DNA of 28,824 bases from CAZMCT01 sp964564785 (GTDB taxonomy: Bacteria > Planctomycetota > Phycisphaerae > UBA1845 > Fen-1342). The stretch is from the NCBI GenBank assembly GCA_964564785.1, contig CAZMCT010000037.1, forward strand, positions 1 through 28,824. The letters are read 5' to 3'. Shown here piece by piece: positions 15,685 to 23,234 of the stretch (the stretch's first letter is position 1; every line of letters starts with the position of its first letter). A model generated the notes under the pieces. That model searched no databases, had not been told where the DNA came from, and saw only the letters and a program-made list of their open reading frames with translations. The translations under genes and the position numbers were made by a program.

Positions 15685-16898
15685 CGGGCGAGCGTGGACG
15701 GTGCGCGGGCGGGCTCCGTCTCCGGGGCGGCCGGCGTGTGGCCCTCGAGCCGGGCCAGTTCGTCCTTCGAAGGCAGATGGGCCCCGAGCAGCGGCACGAG
15801 CACGCCCGGGACGGCCCACACGAGCTGGATCAGGCGCACGGCCAGCGCCAGGGCCACCGCCTGAGACGCAGTATTCAGTCCTCCGGTCGCGAAGAACTTG
15901 ACGTACGCCGCCTCCATGACGCCGATCGCCTGCGGCGGCGTGATCGGGATCGCGGCGATGAGGAAGCCGACCGAAACATAGATGAAGAAGTAGGCCAGGT
16001 CGTCGAACCAGCCGCCCCCGCTGCGCATGTGGACGGCCCACGCCATGACCGCGGCACTGAGAATCGCGATCGATTGCAGCACCAGCGTGGACAGCATCGC
16101 CAGCGCCACCTTCGCCGGGTGCGCGCGCAGGGCGATGGTGGCGCGCCCGATTCGCAGGAGGTGCTGTCCGCCGGGCAACTGGGCGGCCAGATCGGGCAGC
16201 CGCAAGGCGTGGCGGATCCGCCGGCTGAACACGATGACCGTACCCAGGCCCAACCCGGCCAACAACAGCAGCAGCACGAGCGTCAGCGCCCCATACGCGC
16301 GGGGATTCCAGGTCACCACGATGCCGACAATGGCAATGAAAACCAGGCCCAGCAGCCCGATGGCGCGATCCAGAAAAACCGTCGTCACCACCTCCGTCTT
16401 GAGGTGCGTGTAGTGCGTGATGTAGTACGCTTTCACCAGGTCGCCGCCGGTCGTGCCCGGCAGCGCAAAGTTGAAGAAGTTCCCCGCGAACGTCAGCTTC
16501 ACCGCGTTCCAGTACGACAGCCGCACCCCCTGAACGGCCACCATCAGCACCAGCCGGTAGGCCTGGATGAACCACACCGGGGCGAAAATCGCGACCGACA
16601 CCAGCGCCAGGCCGACATCGAGCTGCCGCACCACGCCCAGAATCCCGTGCTCGATGTCCGGCAGCCGCGTCCCCTCGACCGCGACGTGATACACCGCGCT
16701 CCACGGCAGCACCTCGCGCCGCCCGTCACGCTCGATCACCACCCCCTCCGGGCGCTCCTCCACCAGGCGCACCAGCGGCCCGTGCGCTTCCCCCAGCCGC
16801 ACGCGATCGTGCAGCGTCACCCGCGTTGCCAGAAACACGATGGCCGCCACGCATAAGCCGTAGCGCAGGAGCGGCATCAGCCACCGTGGGCGCTTCAT
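15681..16898 (-). CDS. Flippase-like membrane protein (LPG synthase TM region/AglD/UPF0104 family)
   Basis: A 405-residue membrane protein matching the PF03706-type transmembrane domain. It has 'NAVKLTFAGNFFNFALPGTTGGDLVKAYYI', then 'DRAIGLLGLVF' and 'IPITPPQAIGVMEAAYVKFF', the classic order of motifs in this family. An N-terminal soluble loop (about 25-85) precedes the core. Members either flip lipids or carry the membrane part of lysyl-phosphatidylglycerol synthase; no synthase domain is attached here. ATG 16898 has TGGAGG upstream at about 7 bases, preferred over the ORF opening at 17057, which overlaps the GT-C gene. It is flanked by two GT-C-like genes in one operon, so transport or handling of lipid-linked sugar is a reasonable inference. 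Confidence 0.82.
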   Translation of the reverse strand: MKRPRWLMPLLRYGLCVAAIVFLATRVTLHDRVRLGEAHGPLVRLVEERPEGVVIERDGRREVLPWSAVYHVAVEGTRLPDIEHGILGVVRQLDVGLALVSVAIFAPVWFIQAYRLVLMVAVQGVRLSYWNAVKLTFAGNFFNFALPGTTGGDLVKAYYITHYTHLKTEVVTTVFLDRAIGLLGLVFIAIVGIVVTWNPRAYGALTLVLLLLLAGLGLGTVIVFSRRIRHALRLPDLAAQLPGGQHLLRIGRATIALRAHPAKVALAMLSTLVLQSIAILSAAVMAWAVHMRSGGGWFDDLAYFFIYVSVGFLIAAIPITPPQAIGVMEAAYVKFFATGGLNTASQAVALALAVRLIQLVWAVPGVLVPLLGAHLPSKDELARLEGHTPAAPETEPARAPSTLAR

Positions 16899-16935
16899 CG
16901 GGGCCTCCAGGGCATGACTCGCACGGCCCGGCGCA

Positions 16936-19011
16936 TCATTCCGCCACGACCTCCAGCACCTCGATTTCTCCCACGGGCGATTCGCCCGGCAGCAGCACCG
17001 GACGCAGGCCGGCCGTCCGCAAGGCCGCCGCCCAACTCCGTGTGACGCCCGGCGCAAAGCCGTACGTTCTGCGGAGCCGCTCGATCTCCGGCCACGAAAA
17101 CACCACGTGCGTTACGCCGTGGCTCCGCAGCCATTCGACCGCCGCGCCCGGCGTCGCGTCCGCCGCCGATTCTAGCCAAGGGTCACGGCTGAATGCGACC
17201 GTGTACTGCACCCGCGGCCGCAAGTAGAGGGCTCGGGCCTCGCCGACCAGTCGGACGCAACTGTCCGCCGGGAGTGCGTTGAGCGGATTGGCCGCGGCCA
17301 TCACCGCGACCTGGCCGGGCAGCTCGTCCAGACCCACGCCCCGCTTGCCGAACCAGGCCGCGTGTTCCCCGTACTCGCGGGCCAGCGCGACAGCCCCGAG
17401 GCTCCCCGCGGTCACCGCGACCAGCCCGGCCAACACCGCCGCTGCGCGCCCGCCACGCGTCCCCGCGCGTTGGACCGTGGCCGTCAACCCCGCGGCGAAC
17501 AGCAGCGCGAGCGGCACGACCGCGACCACGGCGAACCGGCCGGGCATGTGCGTCAGCGCCGCCCACGCGAAGACGATCACGGCCAACCAGACCGTCGACA
17601 GGAGCACTCGCCGGTTGCGGGCGAGGACCAGCCCCAGTGCGGCTGCGCCCCAGATCCCCACGCCGAATTTCCCCGCCAGTACCAACTCGTCCGCCGCCGT
17701 CCGCAACCTTGCAGCCGGACTGTCGTGTTCCGCTGGCACGCGGTGACCCGCGGCCCACTGCCGGTCCTGTACCGGGCTCCAATCGCGGCCGCCGAACCAG
17801 GCATACGCGAACGGATACACGGGATTCCCCGTGAACACCGCGTTCCGGATCATCCACGGAGCGAACGCCGCCGCCGCCGCGGCCGCGAAGATCACGCCGC
17901 CCCACATGCGCCGCCGAACCGTCGCTGACCCGGCGGCCAGCCATGCCGCGGCCAGTCCGACGGATACGAAGACCAGCGCCGTGTACTTGCAACCGGCGGC
18001 GAATCCCGCGAGCAGCCCCGCCGCCAGCAGCGGCCGCCAACTCGCTCGCGGTGCCGCGGCTGCATCGAGCACTAACAGAGCCGCCCCCGCGGCATACATC
18101 AGCACTCCCAACTCCACGTACGCGAGCGCACCGAGGTATCCCAACCAGGGCACCGAGCCGGCCACGAGGGCGACCGCGGCCCGCGGCCAGCCGGGCGGCG
18201 CCGCGCCGGCCAGCAGCACGACGGCCACCGCGCCGCATACCAGGTGCAAAAGCTCCGCGGCAATGGCGGCCCCCAGCGGCGACCCGGCGAGGTGCATGAG
18301 CAACAGGTAGAGCATCTCGATCTGCTGCGGGAAGGAGGCGTACACGTTGTGCGGCAGGAACTCGATTCGCCCGGCGTCGAACCACTCGCGCGGAACCTGG
18401 AGGTGGTATTCGAGCACGTCGTACCCGCCGGCTTCCTCGTTCCACAGCAACCCCGGCGGCAAGGTCGCACAGAAGGCGCCGACCCCGAGGGGAACGGAAA
18501 GCACCAGCAGCAACGCGCCGGCGATGATGCGATCGCGGAGGGCGTTCGGCGCGGCGGGCTTCGAAAACCCGTCTGTTGCCCGAAGACTGAAGCCGGCCAA
18601 ACTCCGCTCGTGGCCCTGCGGGTCGCGCGTGCCCCGCAATCGGGCATGCAGCACAAGCAGCAGTCCGCCCCCCGCGAGCAGCACCCACCCTCCGACCCGC
18701 AGCATCCCCAGCAGACCGACAATCAGCGTCAGAATCCCCAGAATACCGAGCCCCAGCGCGATCGCGAGCGCGGTTCGCTGTGCCCGCGGGCGGTCGCCGA
18801 CGAGCCACCCGGCCGGCCACACGCCCCAGCCCCACGCCGCCAGCAGCAGCATGAGCACGAGGCGCCCTTGGTCGCACAGCGTGACCCACGCGGCCGGGCC
18901 CAGCAGCGACACGACGGCCGCCGTTGCGATCACCAGGACCATCAGCGGCAAGTGTTGCAGCGCCGCGGCGGGCGGGGCGGCGGCAGGCGGCGCGTCCGGG
19001 CGGTTGGCCAT
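16936..19011 (-). CDS. Large GT-C/GT39-like polytopic membrane protein
   Basis: A 691-residue membrane protein. Four hydrophobic segments (about 21-121) precede a hydrophilic stretch (127-158). The GT-C core then begins, with an outer loop 'LLWNEEAGGYDVLEYHLQVPREWFDAG' (about 188-214) that is acidic and typical of GT39-like proteins. Further motifs are 'AAGCKYTALVFV', 'WMIRNAVFTGNPVYPFAY' and, near the end, a soluble part 'SHGVTHVVFSWPEIERLRRTYG', common at the C-terminus of such proteins. No Shine-Dalgarno stands out before ATG 19011. It lies 33 bases after the DUF3179 gene and 37 bases before the flippase-like gene in the same run. Sugar donor and acceptor are unknown. Confidence 0.78.
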   Translation of the reverse strand: MANRPDAPPAAAPPAAALQHLPLMVLVIATAAVVSLLGPAAWVTLCDQGRLVLMLLLAAWGWGVWPAGWLVGDRPRAQRTALAIALGLGILGILTLIVGLLGMLRVGGWVLLAGGGLLLVLHARLRGTRDPQGHERSLAGFSLRATDGFSKPAAPNALRDRIIAGALLLVLSVPLGVGAFCATLPPGLLWNEEAGGYDVLEYHLQVPREWFDAGRIEFLPHNVYASFPQQIEMLYLLLMHLAGSPLGAAIAAELLHLVCGAVAVVLLAGAAPPGWPRAAVALVAGSVPWLGYLGALAYVELGVLMYAAGAALLVLDAAAAPRASWRPLLAAGLLAGFAAGCKYTALVFVSVGLAAAWLAAGSATVRRRMWGGVIFAAAAAAAFAPWMIRNAVFTGNPVYPFAYAWFGGRDWSPVQDRQWAAGHRVPAEHDSPAARLRTAADELVLAGKFGVGIWGAAALGLVLARNRRVLLSTVWLAVIVFAWAALTHMPGRFAVVAVVPLALLFAAGLTATVQRAGTRGGRAAAVLAGLVAVTAGSLGAVALAREYGEHAAWFGKRGVGLDELPGQVAVMAAANPLNALPADSCVRLVGEARALYLRPRVQYTVAFSRDPWLESAADATPGAAVEWLRSHGVTHVVFSWPEIERLRRTYGFAPGVTRSWAAALRTAGLRPVLLPGESPVGEIEVLEVVAE

Positions 19012-19044
19012 GGCCGGACACGTTCGGGCGGCCGCGCTGCGGCG

Positions 19045-20163
19045 TCAAGGGCCGGCGGCTGCCGGCGGCGCGGTCGACGCCCTGTCGTCGGCGTGCGTGG
19101 CGTACCATGCGAACCAGAATGCGTAGATGCACTCCAGCGGCGCAGCCGGGTCATCGGCGAGCGCGGGCCACAACGCCGGCGGGTCGCTGCGATAGAACAT
19201 CCGTACGTTCGCCCCGTCGACCGCCTCAATCCACTCCCGCGGCCGGCTCGCACCCGCGGCCAGATCGGACAGCGCGATCACGCGCCAGTTGGACGTGGCA
19301 CCGGTCCGCAGCGCGACGATCGGCGTCTTCAGCGGCCACGATCCGGGCGGCGGCAGCGGCGCAACCGGGAAGTGCAGCCGTGTAGAAGCGAAATACGCGT
19401 CGTAGGACCGCTTGTACAGCTTCAGCCGCGCCCGATCGGGCGCCAGCAGCGTGGTCTCCGGGTAGCGGGCCTTCCAGTCGCTCCAGTGCACCCGCACCGC
19501 GGGCACGAGCGTCAGTCGCTCGCCGCGCTCGGCCGCCGGCCCCGCGATCGCCCGGCACTCCAGCGGCGACCACAGACTTTCGCCGCCCTGCCCCGCGTCC
19601 GCCGCGCGGTCGTACAGCAGCGAGTTGGAGTTGTAGACCAGCCCGCTGATGCCGAATTCCAGCACACGCCCGCCCACCCGGCGATCGCATACGACCGAAC
19701 TATCACACAGCGGGTTATATGTCACGACGATCGGCCGGCCGCCGAGCGTGTCGTTCACCACCTCGTGCCAGGTCATGAACCGCAGCGGATACGCTCGGGC
19801 GCACCCCTCGACCTCGACGCCGATGACCAGGTCGCTTGAAACCAGCAGCTTTCCCGCGTGCGCCGCCCGCAGATCGGCCGCCAGGGCTTCGCTCTCGGCG
19901 ATCGTCAGCACGCGCGGGTTCGCGAGCACCGGGAGGCCATCGCGCGGAAAGCCGGCGGCCGCGATGAGGCCGCGCGGCACCCGACATGTCTTCAGATCGA
20001 ATCCGTAGCTCGCGACCGTCCGCCCATCGCCTCGGCGTCGCCCCGCGCCCCCCGCACCCCAGAGTGCCCAACTGAGCAGCAGCACGGCGATCAGACCGGC
20101 CGCCACGAGAACCCAGCCCCCGCTCCGAAGGTCGAGCAGCCGCGCCGAGCGCCGCCCGCCCAT
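19045..20163 (-). CDS. DUF3179-domain protein, membrane-anchored
   Basis: A 372-residue protein with one N-terminal membrane segment (about 14-36, 'GGWVLVAAGLIAVLLLSWAL') and an outside domain. DUF3179 features are plain: 'AYPLRFMTWHEVVNDTLGGRPIVVTYNPLCDSSVV', 'FGISGLVYNSNSLLYDR', 'ESLWSPLECRAIAGP' and 'WSDWKARYPETTLL'. The family's biochemical role is not established. The conserved His and Cys residues could bind a metal or heme; that is inference. I chose ATG 20163, which starts 4 bases after the ctaB stop. A GTG at 20181 would overlap ctaB and is possible. Being directly after ctaB might point to a role near heme or oxidase maturation. Confidence 0.82.
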   Translation of the reverse strand: MGGRRSARLLDLRSGGWVLVAAGLIAVLLLSWALWGAGGAGRRRGDGRTVASYGFDLKTCRVPRGLIAAAGFPRDGLPVLANPRVLTIAESEALAADLRAAHAGKLLVSSDLVIGVEVEGCARAYPLRFMTWHEVVNDTLGGRPIVVTYNPLCDSSVVCDRRVGGRVLEFGISGLVYNSNSLLYDRAADAGQGGESLWSPLECRAIAGPAAERGERLTLVPAVRVHWSDWKARYPETTLLAPDRARLKLYKRSYDAYFASTRLHFPVAPLPPPGSWPLKTPIVALRTGATSNWRVIALSDLAAGASRPREWIEAVDGANVRMFYRSDPPALWPALADDPAAPLECIYAFWFAWYATHADDRASTAPPAAAGP

Positions 20164-20167
20164 CAAC

Positions 20168-21187
20168 TCAGCGTCGCCCACCGTCCTGCCCCTGTGCGAC
20201 CGCGGGCGGTGCGCCGGCCCACGTCGCACTGCGCAATGTCACTGGGGGGTCGGCCGCATTCGCCGTCACCGTCGGGCGCTGCCGGTCCAACAGCATCAGC
20301 CCCAGCAGCAGCGGCAGGTAAATCACGCTGCCCACAAACACCCGCCGTGCGGCGAGGGCCGTGCGCTGCCGCTCGAGCCGCACGGTGAGGGCCAGCAGCC
20401 CCACACCTAGAACGGTCGCCCCCACCGCGTACAGTACGCCTGTCACGCCCACGCCCGAAAGCGACAGCGTCGTCGGGATCAGGCTCAGCGTGTACACGAC
20501 GACGATGCAGCCCGTCAGATCGCCGGTCGCGTCGATGGACGGGAGCATGCGGAACCCGCCGCGGGCATAATCCTCGCGGTACAACCACGCGAGCGCGAGA
20601 AAGTGCGGGATCTGCCACAGAAACAGGATTCCTCCCAAAACCCACGCCCCCGGCGCGAGCGTGCCGACTGCGGCGGCCCACCCGATCAAGGGCGGAAGGC
20701 CACCGACCACGGCCCCGACGACTGTGTTCACAGGCGTGATCGTCTTAAGCGGCGTGTATATAAAGACATATATCGTCAGCGTTCCCATCGCTAGGACTGC
20801 TGCGGTACCGTTCACGAAGACGGCCAGGATTCCCGGGCCAGCCACACCCGCCGCAAGCCCGAACACAAGTGCCGCATGCGGCGTCAGCGCCCCGGCTGGC
20901 AGCGGCCGGCCGCGGGTGCGATCCATCCGCGCATCGCGGGCGACCTCTGCGTACTGGTTAAGGGCATTGGCGCCCAGCGCGGCCAGCCCGGTGCCCAGGA
21001 GCGTCCAGCACAGGGCGGCGACCTCGAGCTCCCGCCCCGATCCCAGCACGAAACCGACCAGAGTGGTCAGTAACACGAGCGCGCTCAGCCGCGCCTTCCC
21101 CAGTTCCAGGTACAACCCCACCGCGCGGCGCAACCCATATCCTCGAATGGTCGAGCGCCCGCGAAGCGTGGCCGTCGGCTGCAACAT
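20168..21187 (-). CDS. ctaB: Protoheme IX farnesyltransferase (heme O synthase)
   Basis: A UbiA-family membrane prenyltransferase that adds farnesyl to heme B to make heme O. The first Asp-rich motif reads N77xxxE81xxxD85xxxD89 within 'NQYAEVARDARMDRTRGRPLPAG'. The second is 'WLYREDYARGGFRMLP'. 'GGLPPLIGWAA' and 'LFLWQIPHFLALAW' are characteristic of CtaB/CyoE. I chose ATG 21187 because GAGGGAG precedes it with 9-base spacing. The ATG at 21250 lies inside a palindrome and adds 21 unlikely residues. The length is 339 residues. The last ~40 residues are an unusual hydrophilic tail. It heads the six-gene minus-strand run. ctaA, the next enzyme, lies beyond one intervening gene on the other strand. 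Confidence 0.93.
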   Translation of the reverse strand: MLQPTATLRGRSTIRGYGLRRAVGLYLELGKARLSALVLLTTLVGFVLGSGRELEVAALCWTLLGTGLAALGANALNQYAEVARDARMDRTRGRPLPAGALTPHAALVFGLAAGVAGPGILAVFVNGTAAVLAMGTLTIYVFIYTPLKTITPVNTVVGAVVGGLPPLIGWAAAVGTLAPGAWVLGGILFLWQIPHFLALAWLYREDYARGGFRMLPSIDATGDLTGCIVVVYTLSLIPTTLSLSGVGVTGVLYAVGATVLGVGLLALTVRLERQRTALAARRVFVGSVIYLPLLLGLMLLDRQRPTVTANAADPPVTLRSATWAGAPPAVAQGQDGGRR

Positions 21188-21229
21188 TCGCAAAAGCTCC
21201 CTCAAGGCGCCCAACGAAACCAACTGGGG

Positions 21230-21301
21230 GACCGACCTCCGGTCGGTCATCTGACAGGCCAGCGGCCTGTCCCCCAGGGCTGACAGGCCAGAGACCTGTC
21301 A
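21230..21301. repeat. Three consecutive short palindromes in the ctaB leader
   Basis: GACCGACC-TCC-GGTCGGTC (21230-21248), GACAGGCC-AGC-GGCCTGTC (21253-21271) and TGACAGGCC-AGA-GACCTGTCA (21281-21301, one mismatch). Each has 8-9-bp arms and a 3-base loop. They lie between the ctaB ATG (21187) and a TACAAT box (21332), so they would form three hairpins in the ctaB 5' leader. The CAGGC core matches the palindromes at 5614 and 5700. Confidence 0.75.
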
Positions 21302-21544
21302 TGCAGTGTTGTGATAACCCTGTCGCGCCAGATTGTAGCCGCGCCAGCCGGGCGCGGTATCACGCTACTCTCCCTGGGCGGCTGATGCTATCCTGAACCC
21401 TGGCAGCCCGTTTGAATAGGGGGCTAGCACCGCGCCAACCTACGCTTCCGGTCGCACCAACAGCCACGGGCGCGGTGCCTGTCCCCTTGTTCGACGGCCT
21501 GTTGGCGACGCATCGACCGGGCTCGCGAACCCTGGTGAATCCAC
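21302..21544. other. Divergent intergenic region between ctaB and the GT-C gene
   Basis: No gene recognised. It holds a minus-strand TACAAT (21332-21337) facing ctaB. On the plus strand TATCCT (21389-21394) could be a -10 box for the gene at 21545, leaving about 145 bases of leader; no -35 box is convincing. Confidence 0.4.
21332..21337 (-). promoter_or_regulatory. Probable -10 box of the ctaB operon
   Basis: Minus-strand TACAAT, upstream of the three palindromes. Transcription from here would start near 21325 and run through them into ctaB. The -35 region is not a clear match, so this is tentative. Confidence 0.35.
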
Positions 21545-23119
21545 GTGCCGCGGCTGAACCGGCCAATCATGCTCTTCGCGCTGGCGGCGTTCGTCGTCTG
21601 GGGAGCGTTCGCCCGCACCTGGAACCTCGGGACCCGCCCCTTCTGGCGCGACGAGGCCTGGGTTGCCGGCCAGGTCCGGAATCTCGGTTACGCCGAACTC
21701 CTGCGGCAGACAGCGACCCCTCTGCCGCCGCTGTTCGCCGCGGCCGCCAAGCTCACCGGCACGTGCACGGGCCCGCCCGAACGAGGGCTTCGGCTCGCGC
21801 AGGCCGTGGCCGGTATAGGGGTGATTCCGCTGGTCTACGCCGCCGCCCGAGCCCTTCGTGGCCCACGGTCGCTTGCCTTGGCCGCGGCCGGGGTTGCCGC
21901 GAGCAGCCTGATGCTGGTGATCTGGTCGCGCGAGCTCAAGCAGTACAGTTTCGAGGCACTCGCCTCCGTGGGGGCAGCGGCCCTGGTCTTCACCGCGCGT
22001 CGCGCCCGGACTCGCAGCAGATTCGTGCTTTGCATGGCCGGCTTCGGCGCCCTGTGCGCTCTCGCGCCCTGGTTCGGGTATGGCGCGATCTTTCCGCTCC
22101 TCGCGCTGCTCGCCCTGCTGATCATCGCCCCTCCGACCACCGGCCCCCGGAGTCGCGGTCTCCTCGCCGGGGCGGTCTGCACGCTGGTATTCGCAGCATC
22201 TTTCTGGTTGCTCTGGAACCTCGCCGCGGCCGCGCAGTGCAGCGAGCCGTCGCTCCAGCGCTACATGGCCGCGCGCTATCTCGGCCTGGACCCCGTCCTG
22301 CTCCAGCGCGGCTTCGGGCATTTTGCCAGCGGCACATTCATGCTGCTCTTCCCGGCCTCGTGGTTCCTCCCCGTCGCATACGAATGGCAGCTCCTGCTGC
22401 TGGTCGCCGGTGCGGCCGGCCTCTGGCTGCTGGCCCTGATCGGCGTGCTCGCATGGGTTCGGGGAGGGCGGCTCGAGCTTGCCGCCTGGCTCTTTGGTCC
22501 GCTCTTGTTGCTCGCCGCGGCCGCGTTCCTGCGCAAATACCCGTTCGGCATCGAACGCATGATGCTGTTCTGGGCGCCGCCGATGATCCTCGCAGTGACC
22601 GCGGGGGTCACGGCACTGTGGCGCGGGGCATGGGGCCTGCTGGCCCGCCGCGGCGGCCCGGCGCTGGCGACCGCCCCGCTGCTCGGCGCCGTCATCGCCC
22701 CCTTGGCGTGGCTCCACGCCTCCGACCATCGCTACTGGGCGATGCACGATTTTCCGGCCGTCCTCGCCACGCTCGAGGACCGGCGATCCGCCGACGAGCC
22801 TGTATTTGTAGAGCTGACCGCCGCGCCGTGCGTCCGCTACTACGCCCCGCAGTTGCCGCCGCCCGTGACTTGGACCCCCACCGTGGCCGGCACGGTCGCC
22901 CCCCTCGGCACGGACCGCCGCGAGCTGCTTCGCCAAACCGTCCGCCGCGGGCCGCGCCGCATCTGGGTCCTCTGTACAGACGAGCATGCGTCCGACCCGG
23001 TCCGTGAGCTCTCCGAAGTGCTCGCGGCTGCCGGCTACGCGATTGAGGTTGTCGACCGCGTCGGCCCCCCCGCCCATTGGGCGGGCTCGGCCGCCCTCCT
23101 GCGTGCCACGCGTCGCTGA
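21545..23119 (+). CDS. GT-C/GT39-like polytopic membrane protein
   Basis: A 524-residue membrane protein with the GT39 opening. The first membrane segment (about 8-24) is followed by 'NLGTRPFWRDEAWVAGQVRNLG', with R35-D36-E37 in the outer loop where the catalytic acid of PMT/ArnT-type enzymes sits. 'ALRLAQAVAGIGVIPLVYAAARAL' style helices and 'WSRELKQYSFEALASVGAAALV' are typical of the wider family. The last ~130 residues form a soluble domain ('EPVFVELTAAPCVRYYAPQL', 'RRIWVLCTDEH'). I chose GTG 21545; ATG 21569 is an in-frame alternative and neither has a strong Shine-Dalgarno. It stands divergent to ctaB and upstream of ctaA. Substrate unknown. Confidence 0.75.
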   Translation: MPRLNRPIMLFALAAFVVWGAFARTWNLGTRPFWRDEAWVAGQVRNLGYAELLRQTATPLPPLFAAAAKLTGTCTGPPERGLRLAQAVAGIGVIPLVYAAARALRGPRSLALAAAGVAASSLMLVIWSRELKQYSFEALASVGAAALVFTARRARTRSRFVLCMAGFGALCALAPWFGYGAIFPLLALLALLIIAPPTTGPRSRGLLAGAVCTLVFAASFWLLWNLAAAAQCSEPSLQRYMAARYLGLDPVLLQRGFGHFASGTFMLLFPASWFLPVAYEWQLLLLVAGAAGLWLLALIGVLAWVRGGRLELAAWLFGPLLLLAAAAFLRKYPFGIERMMLFWAPPMILAVTAGVTALWRGAWGLLARRGGPALATAPLLGAVIAPLAWLHASDHRYWAMHDFPAVLATLEDRRSADEPVFVELTAAPCVRYYAPQLPPPVTWTPTVAGTVAPLGTDRRELLRQTVRRGPRRIWVLCTDEHASDPVRELSEVLAAAGYAIEVVDRVGPPAHWAGSAALLRATRR

Positions 23120-23234
23120 TTGGGCGTCGACGTAGCCGTCCGATCCAGGGTGCAGTACGCTGCCGCAACCCGGGCGGGCCGCTCCGGGCGGGCCGGCTCG
23201 AAAACGGCGCCCCGTGCGCAAAGAATCCACTGTC

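Noticed and set aside
18244..19839. Long plus-strand open frame opposite the DUF3179 and large GT-C genes
   Set aside because: Low-complexity Arg/Gln/Pro-rich product, antisense to two real genes.
21188..21250. Longer ctaB starting at ATG 21250
   Set aside because: That start lies within a palindrome and adds residues unlike CtaB; ATG 21187 has a GAGGGAG ribosome binding site.
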